DNA of 50,638 nucleotides from JAUYIV01 sp035464675 (lineage in GTDB: Bacteria > Actinomycetota > Acidimicrobiia > Spongiisociales > UBA11373). Made by a program: the position numbers and the translations under genes. Below, piece after piece: positions 16,287-23,829 of the stretch. The stretch's first letter is position 1; each line of letters opens with the position of its first letter. The stretch covers positions 1-50,638 of the forward strand of contig DATHSA010000059.1 in assembly GCA_035464675.1 (NCBI GenBank), given 5' to 3'. The notes beneath the pieces are model-generated. The model did not search any database, had not been told where the DNA came from, and worked only from the letters and a program-made list of their open reading frames with translations.

Positions 16287-17372
16287 CTATCGGATCCCGT
16301 CGAGCGCGTCCACGAACCTCTGGTTCTGATCGGGTGTCCCGGCGGTGATCCTCAGCCAGCCTTCCGGGATGACGGGGCGGACGATGATGCCCTGCTCGAG
16401 GAGGGCCTTGGCGACGGATCGGCCCTCGGCGCCGAAATCGACATAGACGAAGTTGGCCTGGCTGTCGGCGACCTCCAGGTCCTGGGATCGCAGCGATTCG
16501 GTGAGGTGGCCGACGGCTTCGGCGTTTCGGGCGACTCGCTCCTCGACCCGGTCCTGATGTCTCAGAGCCTCGACCGCGGCGACCTCACCGAGCGTGTTGA
16601 CCGTGAAAGGAAGTTGGATGCGTCGGACGTGCTCGATGGTGTCCGGGTGGGTGATGGCATATCCGACTCGCAGGCCTGCCAGCCCGTAGACCTTGGAGAA
16701 GGTCCGGGTCACCATCACGTTGTCGCGTTCCGCCGCCAGGGGGATCATCGAGCGGAAGTCGTCGGCGGTGGCGAACTCCGCGTATGCCTCGTCCACCAGG
16801 ACCAGCACGTGACCAGGCAGCGATTCGATGAACCGCTCGAGGTCGTCTCCCGACACATGGGTGCTGGTCGGGTTGTTCGGGTTGCACACGTAGACGACGG
16901 TGGTGTCGTCGCGCACGGCCTTCCGCATCGCGACGAGATCATGGCGATGACGACCGTCGAGCGGGACGGCGACATCGTCGGCGAACGCTGCCCGGGAGCC
17001 GATCTGATAGAGACCGAACGAGGGCCATCCGTAGACGGCCGAGGTCCCCGGCCCGCCCATCGACAGCGCTGTGATCAAGGTCAGCTCGTTGCTGGCCCCT
17101 CCGCACCAGATGCGCTCGCGAGGGACTCCCAGGTGGTCCGAGAGGGCGGCGACGAGCAACGGCTTGGCATTGTCGGGATATCGGTTGAGCTGACCCACAT
17201 GCCGGGCGATGACCTCCCGGACCTCGGGGAAGGGTTCCTCGGGACTCTCGTTCGAGGCGAGCTTGATCACATCGGTGAGCCCGAACTCGGCGGCGACCTC
17301 GGCGATAGGCCGCCCGGGGCGATAGGGGTGGATGCGATCGAGGTCGGGCCGGAAGCGAGGAGGCATGGCCAT
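16287..17372 (-). CDS. hisC: Histidinol-phosphate aminotransferase-like enzyme
   Basis: A 361-residue PLP-dependent class I/II aminotransferase. Visible: KLASNESPEEP near the N-terminus, the NPNNPT loop, DEAYAEF, and the Schiff-base Lys in TFSKVYGLAGLRVGY, followed by the substrate Arg. These match HisC, which converts imidazole acetol phosphate to histidinol phosphate; HisC-like actinobacterial enzymes may also act on aromatic amino acids, and no other his gene is nearby. Start at 17372 (ATG) or 17366 (second ATG); no clear ribosome site distinguishes them. Confidence 0.85.
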   Translation of the reverse strand: MAMPPRFRPDLDRIHPYRPGRPIAEVAAEFGLTDVIKLASNESPEEPFPEVREVIARHVGQLNRYPDNAKPLLVAALSDHLGVPRERIWCGGASNELTLITALSMGGPGTSAVYGWPSFGLYQIGSRAAFADDVAVPLDGRHRHDLVAMRKAVRDDTTVVYVCNPNNPTSTHVSGDDLERFIESLPGHVLVLVDEAYAEFATADDFRSMIPLAAERDNVMVTRTFSKVYGLAGLRVGYAITHPDTIEHVRRIQLPFTVNTLGEVAAVEALRHQDRVEERVARNAEAVGHLTESLRSQDLEVADSQANFVYVDFGAEGRSVAKALLEQGIIVRPVIPEGWLRITAGTPDQNQRFVDALDGIR

Positions 17373-17388
17373 GACGCTAATGGTGCCG

Positions 17389-17407
17389 CCCGTTGCCCGT
17401 TGCCGTG
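17389..17407. repeat. Short heptamer tract, GGGYRAC family
   Basis: CCCGTTGCCCGTTGCCGTG: two units of the CGTTGCC heptamer in the divergent gap between hisC and the M23 peptidase gene. Confidence 0.65.
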
Positions 17408-17486
17408 TCTTTTCCCTTAGAAGGAGTCCCTTCACTCCTACAGCGCCGAATCGAAATCCTGGGTATGAATGGCTCCCGGTCATACG

Positions 17487-18605
17487 ATGCGCCGCGTGAC
17501 CTCATGGCCACGGCGAGTGGCCACGGCACTCGCCCTTCTCGCTCTGGTGCTCGGCAGCAGCGCACCCGCCTTCTCGATCGACGAGGAGGATGTCGAGCGC
17601 GCCCGCCGGGAAGCCGAAGCCGCCGCCCGTGAACGCGCAGCCGCCCTCGACGACCTGAACGCGGCCGTCGCCACCTACGAGGCGATCAACGGGGAGCTCC
17701 AAGAGCTGACCTTCCGCATGGATCGGCTCCGGGGCCAACTCGAGGTGTATGAGGACCGGTCTCTCGAACTCCGTGACCAGATCAGGGTTCGTGCCGTGGA
17801 GTCGTACGTCGACGGGACGGCCCGCAACGACGCCCTTGCCCGGGTCCACTCACCGGAGGAGGTGCAGCGGAGCATCATCGCGAGGGAGGTGCTTGCGATC
17901 GCCGTGGAGGACGGTTCGGCGGACCTCGATGCGCTCGCGGCGACCACTGCGGAAATGGATCGTCTGCGCGCCGAGCTCGAAGCCGACACCGTGCGGGTCG
18001 CACAGTTACGCGTCGAGGCCGAGGCCGTCGTAGCCCGGATGAACGAGCTCTTCGACCAGGCTGACGACGCGGCGGAGGAAGCCGAGGAGGTCCTCGAACA
18101 GGCCGAGGCGGAGTTGGAGGAGCAGCGGCGACGTGAGCGGGCGCTCGAAGCATTGAGGGCCGCTCTCGGGGCCCCCCCGCTGGGTGTCCCGATGTGGGTG
18201 ACTCCCGGGTTCGTGTGCCCGATCGACGGACCCAACTGGTTCCTCGACACGTGGGGCGCTCCACGTTCCGGGGGTCGGACGCACAAGGGAACCGACATGT
18301 TCGCCGCGCGCGGGACCCCCCTGGTGGCCGTCGGCGACGGCATCGCCCGCAAGTCCTACGGGTCGCTTGGCGGATACATCGTCTGGCTGTACGCCGACCA
18401 CGGTGTCGACTACTTCTACGCCCACCTCGACTCGTACGCTCCCGGCCTCGCCGACGGCCAGCGCGTGGCCCGGGGCCAGGTGATCGGGTACGTCGGCGAC
18501 ACCGGTAACCCGCCACCGGGCGCCTATCACCTCCATTTCGGGATCTACCCGGGCGGCATCACGGCGGTGAATCCCTATCCCACGGTCCTCGAGACGTGTG
18601 GGTGA
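17487..18605 (+). CDS. Secreted M23 family metallopeptidase with coiled coil
   Basis: A 372-residue EnvC/NlpD-like protein. A signal peptide (residues about 1-30, ending SAPAFS) is followed by a long charged coiled coil (about 32-225, rich in Glu/Arg/Ala) and a C-terminal M23 peptidase domain. The zinc and catalytic residues are in THKGTDMFA (His, Asp), YAHLDSY and YHLHFG. Family role: cleaving peptidoglycan cross-links or activating amidases during division. All metal ligands are present, so it may be active. ATG at 17487 preferred; an in-frame ATG at 17469 would add six residues before the signal. Confidence 0.85.
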   Translation: MRRVTSWPRRVATALALLALVLGSSAPAFSIDEEDVERARREAEAAARERAAALDDLNAAVATYEAINGELQELTFRMDRLRGQLEVYEDRSLELRDQIRVRAVESYVDGTARNDALARVHSPEEVQRSIIAREVLAIAVEDGSADLDALAATTAEMDRLRAELEADTVRVAQLRVEAEAVVARMNELFDQADDAAEEAEEVLEQAEAELEEQRRRERALEALRAALGAPPLGVPMWVTPGFVCPIDGPNWFLDTWGAPRSGGRTHKGTDMFAARGTPLVAVGDGIARKSYGSLGGYIVWLYADHGVDYFYAHLDSYAPGLADGQRVARGQVIGYVGDTGNPPPGAYHLHFGIYPGGITAVNPYPTVLETCG

Positions 18606-18646
18606 AGCGGTCGCTCCCCGGTCTTCAAGCCCCCGCTCGACCCCGT

Positions 18647-18652
18647 TAACCT
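18647..18652 (+). promoter_or_regulatory. -10 box TAACCT upstream of the RsiG-like gene
   Basis: TAACCT ends 9 nt before the ATG at 18662; no Shine-Dalgarno sequence between. Confidence 0.45.
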
Positions 18653-18661
18653 CACACCCAC

Positions 18662-19204
18662 ATGACCGAGTCGCGCCGCCGCATCGATCGCATCCAGGAT
18701 CCCTCGTTCCTGGCCGATCTCGAGGACCTTCCGATCGACGAGTTGCGCTCGCGCCGGACCATGTGCGACGACCTGGGCGTGGAACTCTCGTACTACCGAA
18801 GGATGCTTCACGGCCGTATGGATCTGCTCGCCTTCGAAGCGCGGCGCCGGAGCGGTGAAGAGGAGCAGACGCTCCTCGAGGCCCTTCCGAGGATTCTCTC
18901 CGAGGGCGCCTACGCGGCGCACCCGGGCCTGCCCGAGCGCGCGGTGCCGATCGAGATCCCCGACATCCCCACCCCGGGGCGTCGCCTCGTCGACCAGGCG
19001 CTGGAGAGCGACTTCCTCGTGAGGCTTCCCTCGATGTCCGACGAGGAGCTCCGTGACACCCAGGCATTCCTGGCCGAGGTGGAGGGAACGGTGTCGCAGC
19101 AGCGACGGGCGGTCCACGATGCGCTCGACCGGCTCCAGCAAGAGCTCACCCGGCGCTATAGGGAGGGCCTCGCCGACCCCGGCGAGTTGCTGACCGGCGC
19201 TTGA
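18662..19204 (+). CDS. RsiG-like coiled-coil protein (possible c-di-GMP-responsive anti-sigma factor)
   Basis: A 180-residue helical protein. In Streptomyces, RsiG holds sigma factor WhiG when bound to c-di-GMP, through two helices each carrying E(x3)S(x2)R(x3)Q(x3)D. Here helix 1 has Ser43, Arg46, His50 and Asp54 (SYYRRMLHGRMD) with the first Glu not in register, and helix 2 has Glu141, Ser145, Arg148, His152 and Asp156 (EGTVSQQRRAVHDALD). In both, the Gln is His. The pattern supports an RsiG homologue; whether it still binds c-di-GMP is unknown. The next gene starts (TTG) inside its stop codon. No sigma factor gene is adjacent. Confidence 0.65.
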   Translation: MTESRRRIDRIQDPSFLADLEDLPIDELRSRRTMCDDLGVELSYYRRMLHGRMDLLAFEARRRSGEEEQTLLEALPRILSEGAYAAHPGLPERAVPIEIPDIPTPGRRLVDQALESDFLVRLPSMSDEELRDTQAFLAEVEGTVSQQRRAVHDALDRLQQELTRRYREGLADPGELLTGA

Positions 19205-20136
19205 TCGTCGGCTCCACCCGGTCGGGACTGGTCGAGGCGGTCCATCCCGTCGTCGTGGCCGCCGTCGACCCGTCGGGCCGCGTCATCGAGATCGAGGGGG
19301 ACGACGCCGACCGCCCCTTCTTCTATCGCTCCGCGGTCAAACCCATCCAGGCGGCGGTATCACAGCGCCTGGGCGCCGGCCTGGGACCCGAGCAGCTCGC
19401 CCTCGCGTCCGCCAGCCACGGGGGCCAGCCGGTCCACGCCGCGATCGCCACAGAGATGCTCTCCGGAGTGGGCCTCGACGAGAGCCACCTCCTGTGTCCT
19501 CCCGATCGACCTTCTACCGCCGAAGCCGCGCAGCGGCTCGCGTCACGGGGCGGTGACACCGAGGGCCGCCTCCTTCACAATTGCTCCGGGAAGCACGCGG
19601 CGATGCTTCGCGCCAGCGTCACCCGGGGCTGGTCACTGGAGTACACCGATCCCATGCACCCGCTCCAGCAGGAGATCGTCGAATACGCGACCGAGATCGT
19701 TGGCGCCCGAGTGACGCCGACGGGGGTCGACGGCTGCGGTGTCCCCACCATGCGCGGTGACATCGTGGGTCTCGCCAGGGCGTTTGCCCGGCTCGCCACG
19801 GATCCCGAATTGCGACCGATCGCCGAGAACTCCGCCAGGTTCGCCTCGCTGACGTCCGACGCGGAGCGAGCAGAGGCGGTGCTGTCCCGATGGTTTCCGG
19901 CGGCAGTCAAGGGCGGAGCCATGGGATGCATCGGGGTGGCGTGGCTCGACGGTTCGATCGGCTTTGCCGCGAAGTGCTGGACCGGTCAGGGCGCGCCGGC
20001 CATGGTCGGCCTCATCGAGATGATCGACAGGATGGGGATGCTTCCGTCACATCCCCGCTCACAACTCATGACCATTGCGGCTCCCCGGGTGCTCGGTGGA
20101 GGCGAACCGGTCGGTGCCCTGGAGATCCTGCGGTGA
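19201..20136 (+). CDS. L-asparaginase II family protein
   Basis: A 311-residue protein of the thermolabile asparaginase (PF06089-type) family, which hydrolyses asparagine to aspartate and ammonia. Conserved segments: RSAVKPIQA near residue 43, ASASHGGQ, NCSGKHAAML (about 127-136) and DGCGVPTM. The TTG at 19201 is the start because it overlaps the stop of the RsiG-like gene and gives the family N-terminus (VEAVHP). First of three overlapping genes ending with mshA. Confidence 0.85.
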   Translation: MIVGSTRSGLVEAVHPVVVAAVDPSGRVIEIEGDDADRPFFYRSAVKPIQAAVSQRLGAGLGPEQLALASASHGGQPVHAAIATEMLSGVGLDESHLLCPPDRPSTAEAAQRLASRGGDTEGRLLHNCSGKHAAMLRASVTRGWSLEYTDPMHPLQQEIVEYATEIVGARVTPTGVDGCGVPTMRGDIVGLARAFARLATDPELRPIAENSARFASLTSDAERAEAVLSRWFPAAVKGGAMGCIGVAWLDGSIGFAAKCWTGQGAPAMVGLIEMIDRMGMLPSHPRSQLMTIAAPRVLGGGEPVGALEILR

Positions 20137-21026
20137 GTGAGTGGTCGTCGCTCCTGGGGGCCGAGGCGCCCCTGGCCCCCCTCGTCGGGCCCTTCCCGGA
20201 GGAGCCGTTCGTGGACGTGTGGTGGCGTCACCGGGCCGCGGGTGTCCCGGTCGTCGCCGAGTCGGATGGGTCGGTGCTGGCGTGCGTGCTTGCCGACGGG
20301 ATGCTGCGCATGGCCGGCGAGGCCGATCTGACCGACTACCACTCGCCGCTCGGCTCGTCGCTGTCCGGCCTCGTTGACCGACTGATCGCTGCAGTACCGC
20401 CGGGAACCCGGCTCGTCCTGGACTCGCTGCCCGAGGAGGCGGCGGTGCCTCTCGCTGCAGCCCTCTCGGTCGTCGGTGTCGAAGTCTCTGCCACCGAACA
20501 CGCTGCCACGATGACGCTCGATCTCCCCGAGAGGATCGATGACCACATGGCAGACCTCGCTGGAAAGCACCGCCATGAGATCAGGCGCAAGCGTCGGCGG
20601 TTCGAGGATGCGCTGGGCATGCCGGGACTGCGGAGAGACGATTCGGGGTTCAATGCCTTCGTGGAGATGCATCGCGCCGCTCCGGGGGACAAGGGCCTGT
20701 TCATGACCGACGGCATGGCGGGGTTCTTCAGGGACCTGCTCGCCACGCCGGGCTGGGTGCTCGACGCGCTCGTCGGTTCCTCGGGCAAGCCTGTCGCTGC
20801 CGCCGTGGGCTTCGAAGACGACCGGGCCTACTACCTCTACAACTCCTCGTTCGACCCGGCCGCCGCCGAGGCTTCACCGGGGATCGTGCTGACCGACGAG
20901 CTCATCCGGGCGGCGATCGGTTCGGGCCGCCGCCGTTTCGACTTCCTCAAGGGCCGCGAGTCCTACAAGCGGCGTTTCGGGGCCGTCCCGCGCCCGCTCA
21001 CCCTTCTCGAGGGGGCGCTCCCGTGA
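20133..21026 (+). CDS. GNAT-fold acetyltransferase (CelD/BioF2-like)
   Basis: A 297-residue protein from a GTG that overlaps the asparaginase stop (GTGA). The C-terminal half has the features of the Acetyltransf_6 group: KHRHEIRRKRRRFED, a central GKPVAAAVGF strand and the ending FDFLKGRESYKRRFGAV. Such proteins transfer acyl groups in cell-envelope or polysaccharide synthesis. The substrate is unknown; overlap with the next gene, a mycothiol-type glycosyltransferase, may reflect operon economy only. Confidence 0.75.
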   Translation: MSEWSSLLGAEAPLAPLVGPFPEEPFVDVWWRHRAAGVPVVAESDGSVLACVLADGMLRMAGEADLTDYHSPLGSSLSGLVDRLIAAVPPGTRLVLDSLPEEAAVPLAAALSVVGVEVSATEHAATMTLDLPERIDDHMADLAGKHRHEIRRKRRRFEDALGMPGLRRDDSGFNAFVEMHRAAPGDKGLFMTDGMAGFFRDLLATPGWVLDALVGSSGKPVAAAVGFEDDRAYYLYNSSFDPAAAEASPGIVLTDELIRAAIGSGRRRFDFLKGRESYKRRFGAVPRPLTLLEGALP

Positions 21027-22213
21027 TCCGCCGAGTCGCCTTCATCTCCGTGCACTCGTCTCCCCTCGAGGCTCCCGGAGTGGGGGATGCCGGTGGGATG
21101 AACGTGTACGTCGACTCCCTCGCCCGGACCCTGGCCCGTCGCGGCATCGCCGTGGACGTGTTCACCCGGCGGATGGACGACGAGTCGCTCGAGGAGACCG
21201 ACGTGGCTCCCCGGTACCGGGTCGTCCAGGTGACTGCGTCCGGCGAGGAGCGAGCCGACCTGATCAGGTCGTTCGCCGAGGGGATCGAGAAGTGGATCGA
21301 ACGGGATGGGGCGGAGTACGACGTCCTGCACAGCCATTACTGGCTGTCGGGATGGGCCGGCGTGCTCCTCCAGGAGAGGCTCGGGACGCCGCTGGCGATC
21401 TCATTCCACACGCTCGGCCGGGTCAAGGAATGGGCTCGGGCACCCGGTGAGCCCAGGGAGTCGCTGATTCGGATCGCCACCGAGACCGACGTCGTGGCAC
21501 GGGCCGGTTGTGTGGTGGCATCCACACCCGCAGAGGCCGCCGACCTTCTCGAGCACTACCAGGCGGCCCCCGAGCGAATCTGCGTCTCGTCCCCGGGTGT
21601 CGACCACGACGTCTTCATTCCGGGCGACGACATCGAGGCGCGTCGGTGCATGGGCATCGCCACGGAGGGTCGGTGGCTGGCCGTCGTCGGACGGATCCAA
21701 CCGCTCAAGGGGATCGACATCGCCATTCGCGCGTTGCCCCATCTCTCCGACACCCGCCTGCTCGTCGTCGGCGGGCCCAGCGGCCCCGAGGGGCCGGCCG
21801 AGGTGGAGCGGCTTCGAGCGCTGGCCGACGAGGTCGCTCCCGGCCGGGTGGTGTTTCGCCCCCCGGTGATCCACGACGAGGTCGCGTGTGTCTATCGCGC
21901 CGCAGATGTGGTGGTGGTTCCCTCCCGCTCCGAGTCCTTTGGACTCGTCGCCGCCGAGGCGCAGGCCTGTGGCACCCCTGTCGTCGCCGCCAAGGTGGGC
22001 GGCCTCGTCTACACCGTGTGCGACGCCGAGTCGGGTTTCCTGGTCCCTGGCGAGGATCCCGCCGACTACGTGGCGGCCATATCCCGGATCCTCGACGACC
22101 CGGACATCGACGCCCGCCTCTCCGCCGGCGCCCTCGAGCACAGTGCCAAGTTCTCCTGGGATGCGAGCGCGGATCGGATGATGGAGTTGTATCGGGGGAT
22201 GGTTGACGCCTGA
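21023..22213 (+). CDS. mshA: Glycosyltransferase, probable D-inositol-3-phosphate glycosyltransferase
   Basis: A 396-residue GT4 enzyme, GT-B fold. It shows the N-terminal SVHSSPLEAPGVGDAGGMNVYV typical of MshA (shown here in part), the HSHYWLSG segment, GRIQPLKGIDIAI and the nucleotide-sugar motif PSRSESFGLVAAEAQACGTPV. MshA joins GlcNAc to inositol phosphate as the first step of mycothiol synthesis. Support from context: a YbjN protein follows, as after mshA in mycobacteria. GTG start overlaps the preceding stop. Confidence 0.85.
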   Translation: MIRRVAFISVHSSPLEAPGVGDAGGMNVYVDSLARTLARRGIAVDVFTRRMDDESLEETDVAPRYRVVQVTASGEERADLIRSFAEGIEKWIERDGAEYDVLHSHYWLSGWAGVLLQERLGTPLAISFHTLGRVKEWARAPGEPRESLIRIATETDVVARAGCVVASTPAEAADLLEHYQAAPERICVSSPGVDHDVFIPGDDIEARRCMGIATEGRWLAVVGRIQPLKGIDIAIRALPHLSDTRLLVVGGPSGPEGPAEVERLRALADEVAPGRVVFRPPVIHDEVACVYRAADVVVVPSRSESFGLVAAEAQACGTPVVAAKVGGLVYTVCDAESGFLVPGEDPADYVAAISRILDDPDIDARLSAGALEHSAKFSWDASADRMMELYRGMVDA

Positions 22214-22219
22214 CGGCGC

Positions 22220-22260
22220 GGTTGCCCGTTACCCGTTACCCGTTGCCCGTGCCTGTGACC
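22220..22260. repeat. Heptamer tandem array, GGGYRAC family
   Basis: Units CGTTGCC, CGTTACC, CGTTACC and CGTTGCC followed by two more degenerate units, just after the mshA stop. Confidence 0.8.
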
Positions 22261-22299
22261 TGCTGTCCGCCGCTCGTCGGCCTGCCAATCTTGCGGGCG

Positions 22300-22731
22300 A
22301 TGACCGAATCGCCGCTCGAACTCTTGGAGCGGGTCACCGCCGCCTGGGTGGATGACCCCGACGGGGACGTCGTCTGGGCCGGCGACCACGAGGGGCGGCA
22401 TGGGGTGCGAATGCGGCAGAGTGTCCGCGACTTCACCACCGTCTGGTTCAGTCCCGGCGAGCGCACCGTTGCCATCGAGGCTCATGTGCTCCCGGCTCCG
22501 CCCGTTCGGCCGGACGAGGTCTACCGACAGGCGCTCGCTCGCAACGCCGGCACCAGACGGATCCACTTCGCCCTCGACCGTGAGGGCGACCTGGTGCTGG
22601 TGGGCCGCATCCCCCTCTCCGAGCTGACCGAGGAGGAACTCGAGTTCGCCCTGGGGGAGGTCTACGAGATGGTCGAGGTGTCCTTTCTCGGGCTCGTCGC
22701 TGCAGGATTCGATCGCGAAAAAGAAACATGA
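22300..22731 (+). CDS. YbjN-domain protein
   Basis: A 143-residue protein of the YbjN type (alpha-beta fold similar to type III secretion chaperones), with unknown molecular role. It follows mshA after an 86-bp gap, the same order as Rv0486-Rv0487 in Mycobacterium. The ATG at 22300 is chosen because upstream residues are encoded by the heptamer array; a CAATCT box ends 8 nt before it. Confidence 0.75.
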   Translation: MTESPLELLERVTAAWVDDPDGDVVWAGDHEGRHGVRMRQSVRDFTTVWFSPGERTVAIEAHVLPAPPVRPDEVYRQALARNAGTRRIHFALDREGDLVLVGRIPLSELTEEELEFALGEVYEMVEVSFLGLVAAGFDREKET

Positions 22732-22738
22732 GGCCCAC

Positions 22739-22793
22739 TTGTCCAGACCGCTTGTGCACAACCCCCTGTGGATGACAGTGGATATGTGGACAA
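22739..22793. promoter_or_regulatory. Cluster of DnaA-box-like 9-mers
   Basis: Five sites in 55 bp: TTGTCCAGA (22739), TTGTGCACA (22752), TGTGGATGA (22767), AGTGGATAT (22777) and TGTGGACAA (22785, an exact complement of the actinobacterial box TTGTCCACA). Two point one way and three the other. No dnaA or dnaN gene is near, so this looks like a titration or regulatory site rather than the origin. Confidence 0.5.
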
Positions 22794-22884
22794 GCCTGCG
22801 AGCGGGCGTTCGGTTGCGTGAGATCACGGCCGACCACCCGAGGTACGCGGTCGAAGACGCGAAAACTCCCCTGGGGCGAGAGGC

Positions 22885-22913
22885 TTGACGGGCACCCTGG
22901 CCGATCGTAATTT
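22885..22913 (+). promoter_or_regulatory. Strong sigma-70-type promoter for the candidate RNA
   Basis: TTGACG (22885-22890), 17-bp spacer, TAATTT (22908-22913). This is the best consensus promoter in the window and predicts a transcription start at about 22919-22921, exactly where the long inverted repeat begins. Confidence 0.7.
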
Positions 22914-22918
22914 CGAAG

Positions 22919-23005
22919 GAGCAAGGCCCAAGGTGCCGATGCGGCGACGACCTCGTTTGGGGAAGTGCGGGGAACGAGCCGTGGAGGTTCCTTGGGCCTT
23001 TGCTC
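22919..23005 (+). ncRNA. Candidate structured small RNA, family unknown
   Basis: The interval begins GAGCAAGGCCCAAGG (22919-22933) and ends CCTTGGGCCTTTGCTC (22990-23005); these pair over 15 bp with one bulged base, so 5' and 3' ends close a long hairpin. An inner stem CTCGTT/AACGAG (22952-22957 with 22973-22978) presents a G-rich loop (TGGGGAAGTGCGGGG). The promoter sits directly upstream, and a 7-bp GC hairpin follows. No coding frame of note. The SRP RNA GGAAG loop, tmRNA and RNase P signatures are absent; 6S-like shape (closed ends, large bubble) is possible but short. The transcript may extend to 23026. Confidence 0.55.
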
Positions 23006-23008
23006 GTC

Positions 23009-23026
23009 GGCCGGCTGGCGCCGGCC
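23009..23026 (+). terminator. GC hairpin after the candidate RNA
   Basis: GGCCGGC-TGGC-GCCGGCC, a perfect 7-bp stem four bases after the RNA's closing stem. No T-run follows, which is common in GC-rich actinobacteria. Confidence 0.4.
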
Positions 23027-23101
23027 TCCCGCGATACGCAGGTCCCGCGGCTCGTGAGGGCGCGCCCTGCAAAGGGTGCCTCCTCCTCCATCAGCGCGCC
23101 G

Positions 23102-23208
23102 CTCGGCGCAATACGCAATGCGACGGAGCGCGACGGTGACCTCGAACTCATTCGGTCGTATTGCGAATTGCGTGTTGCGTATTGCGGCCGAGCGAAGCGA
23201 GGCCCCTA
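23102..23208. repeat. Hairpin plus ATTGCGN heptamer element, with inverted partner
   Basis: The 7-bp units ATTGCGA, ATTGCGT, GTTGCGT, ATTGCGG (about 23159-23186) lead into GGCCGAGCGAAGCGAGGCCC. Upstream, CTCGGCGCAATACGCAA (23102-23118) is the complement of TTGCGTATTGCGGCCGAG (23175-23192) apart from one extra G, so the element folds into a large hairpin. It resembles the elements at 9007 and 47083. Confidence 0.75.
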
Positions 23209-23258
23209 AGACCGCGAAAACCGTTCTTCCGCGCGGTTACAGGGCCGCCGCGATGGGG

Positions 23259-23264
23259 TAGGTT
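23259..23264 (+). promoter_or_regulatory. -10 box TAGGTT, leaderless-type promoter
   Basis: TAGGTT ends 7 nt before the ATG at 23272, with no ribosome site. Confidence 0.45.
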
Positions 23265-23271
23265 CGGCTCC

Positions 23272-23811
23272 ATGCTGGCGACCGTGCGACTGCCGGTGGA
23301 CTGGAACGGCCTGGGGTTCCCCGATCCCTTCTCACTCGCCCGGGTCACCATCACCTCCGGCGAGCGGGGTTGGGCCTGGACAGATCGAGCACCCGATCTC
23401 GGGGTGCCATCGGTGCCGATCGTGGAGGGCCTGCCGGCTGCGAAGTGGGACATCGACCACGTCGTGCTCCTCGTGCCCGATCTCGATCACGCCGTCGACA
23501 TCATCGAGTCGTCCGGCCGCGCGGTCCGCCGTCGCGTGGAGATCAAGGGGCGCCGCACCGCCTTCTTCCTCGTCGGGACCCTCCTGGAGGTGATCGAGGA
23601 GGAGAGCGTCGATCGGCCGCTTCTGTGGGGCGTCGCCCTCGAGACCGGAACGCCGCTCGCGGATCTCGCCGAGACCTGGCGGGCGTCTGGCCACGACGTC
23701 ACCGATCCCCGACCGGCCTTCCAGGAGGGCCGGGAGATCATCACTCTCGGGCACGAAGCGGTCGGTGTGGCCGTGATGAGCCCGCGGAAGGTTCAGAGCC
23801 GGACGGCGTAG
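23272..23811 (+). CDS. VOC/glyoxalase-like domain protein
   Basis: A 179-residue protein. Residues about 60-175 show a vicinal-oxygen-chelate pattern: IDHVVLLVPDLDHAVDIIE, then FFLVGTLLEVIEE and a closing AVGVAVMS strand. His in IDHV and Glu in LEVIE are at the usual metal positions. Substrate unknown; such proteins include glyoxalases, dioxygenases and resistance proteins. It converges on the Clp1-like gene with 18 bp between stops. Confidence 0.65.
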   Translation: MLATVRLPVDWNGLGFPDPFSLARVTITSGERGWAWTDRAPDLGVPSVPIVEGLPAAKWDIDHVVLLVPDLDHAVDIIESSGRAVRRRVEIKGRRTAFFLVGTLLEVIEEESVDRPLLWGVALETGTPLADLAETWRASGHDVTDPRPAFQEGREIITLGHEAVGVAVMSPRKVQSRTA

Positions 23812-23829
23812 CCGACGGGGCCGGAGGCC

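Noticed and set aside
22739..22793. Chromosomal replication origin
   Set aside because: No dnaA, dnaN, rpmH or AT-rich unwinding region nearby; the cluster is only 55 bp.
22919..23026. Identification of the hairpin RNA as SRP RNA, tmRNA, RNase P RNA or 6S RNA
   Set aside because: The GGAAG-type SRP loop, tmRNA tRNA-like ends and RNase P core motifs are absent, and the length is short for 6S RNA. Left as unknown.
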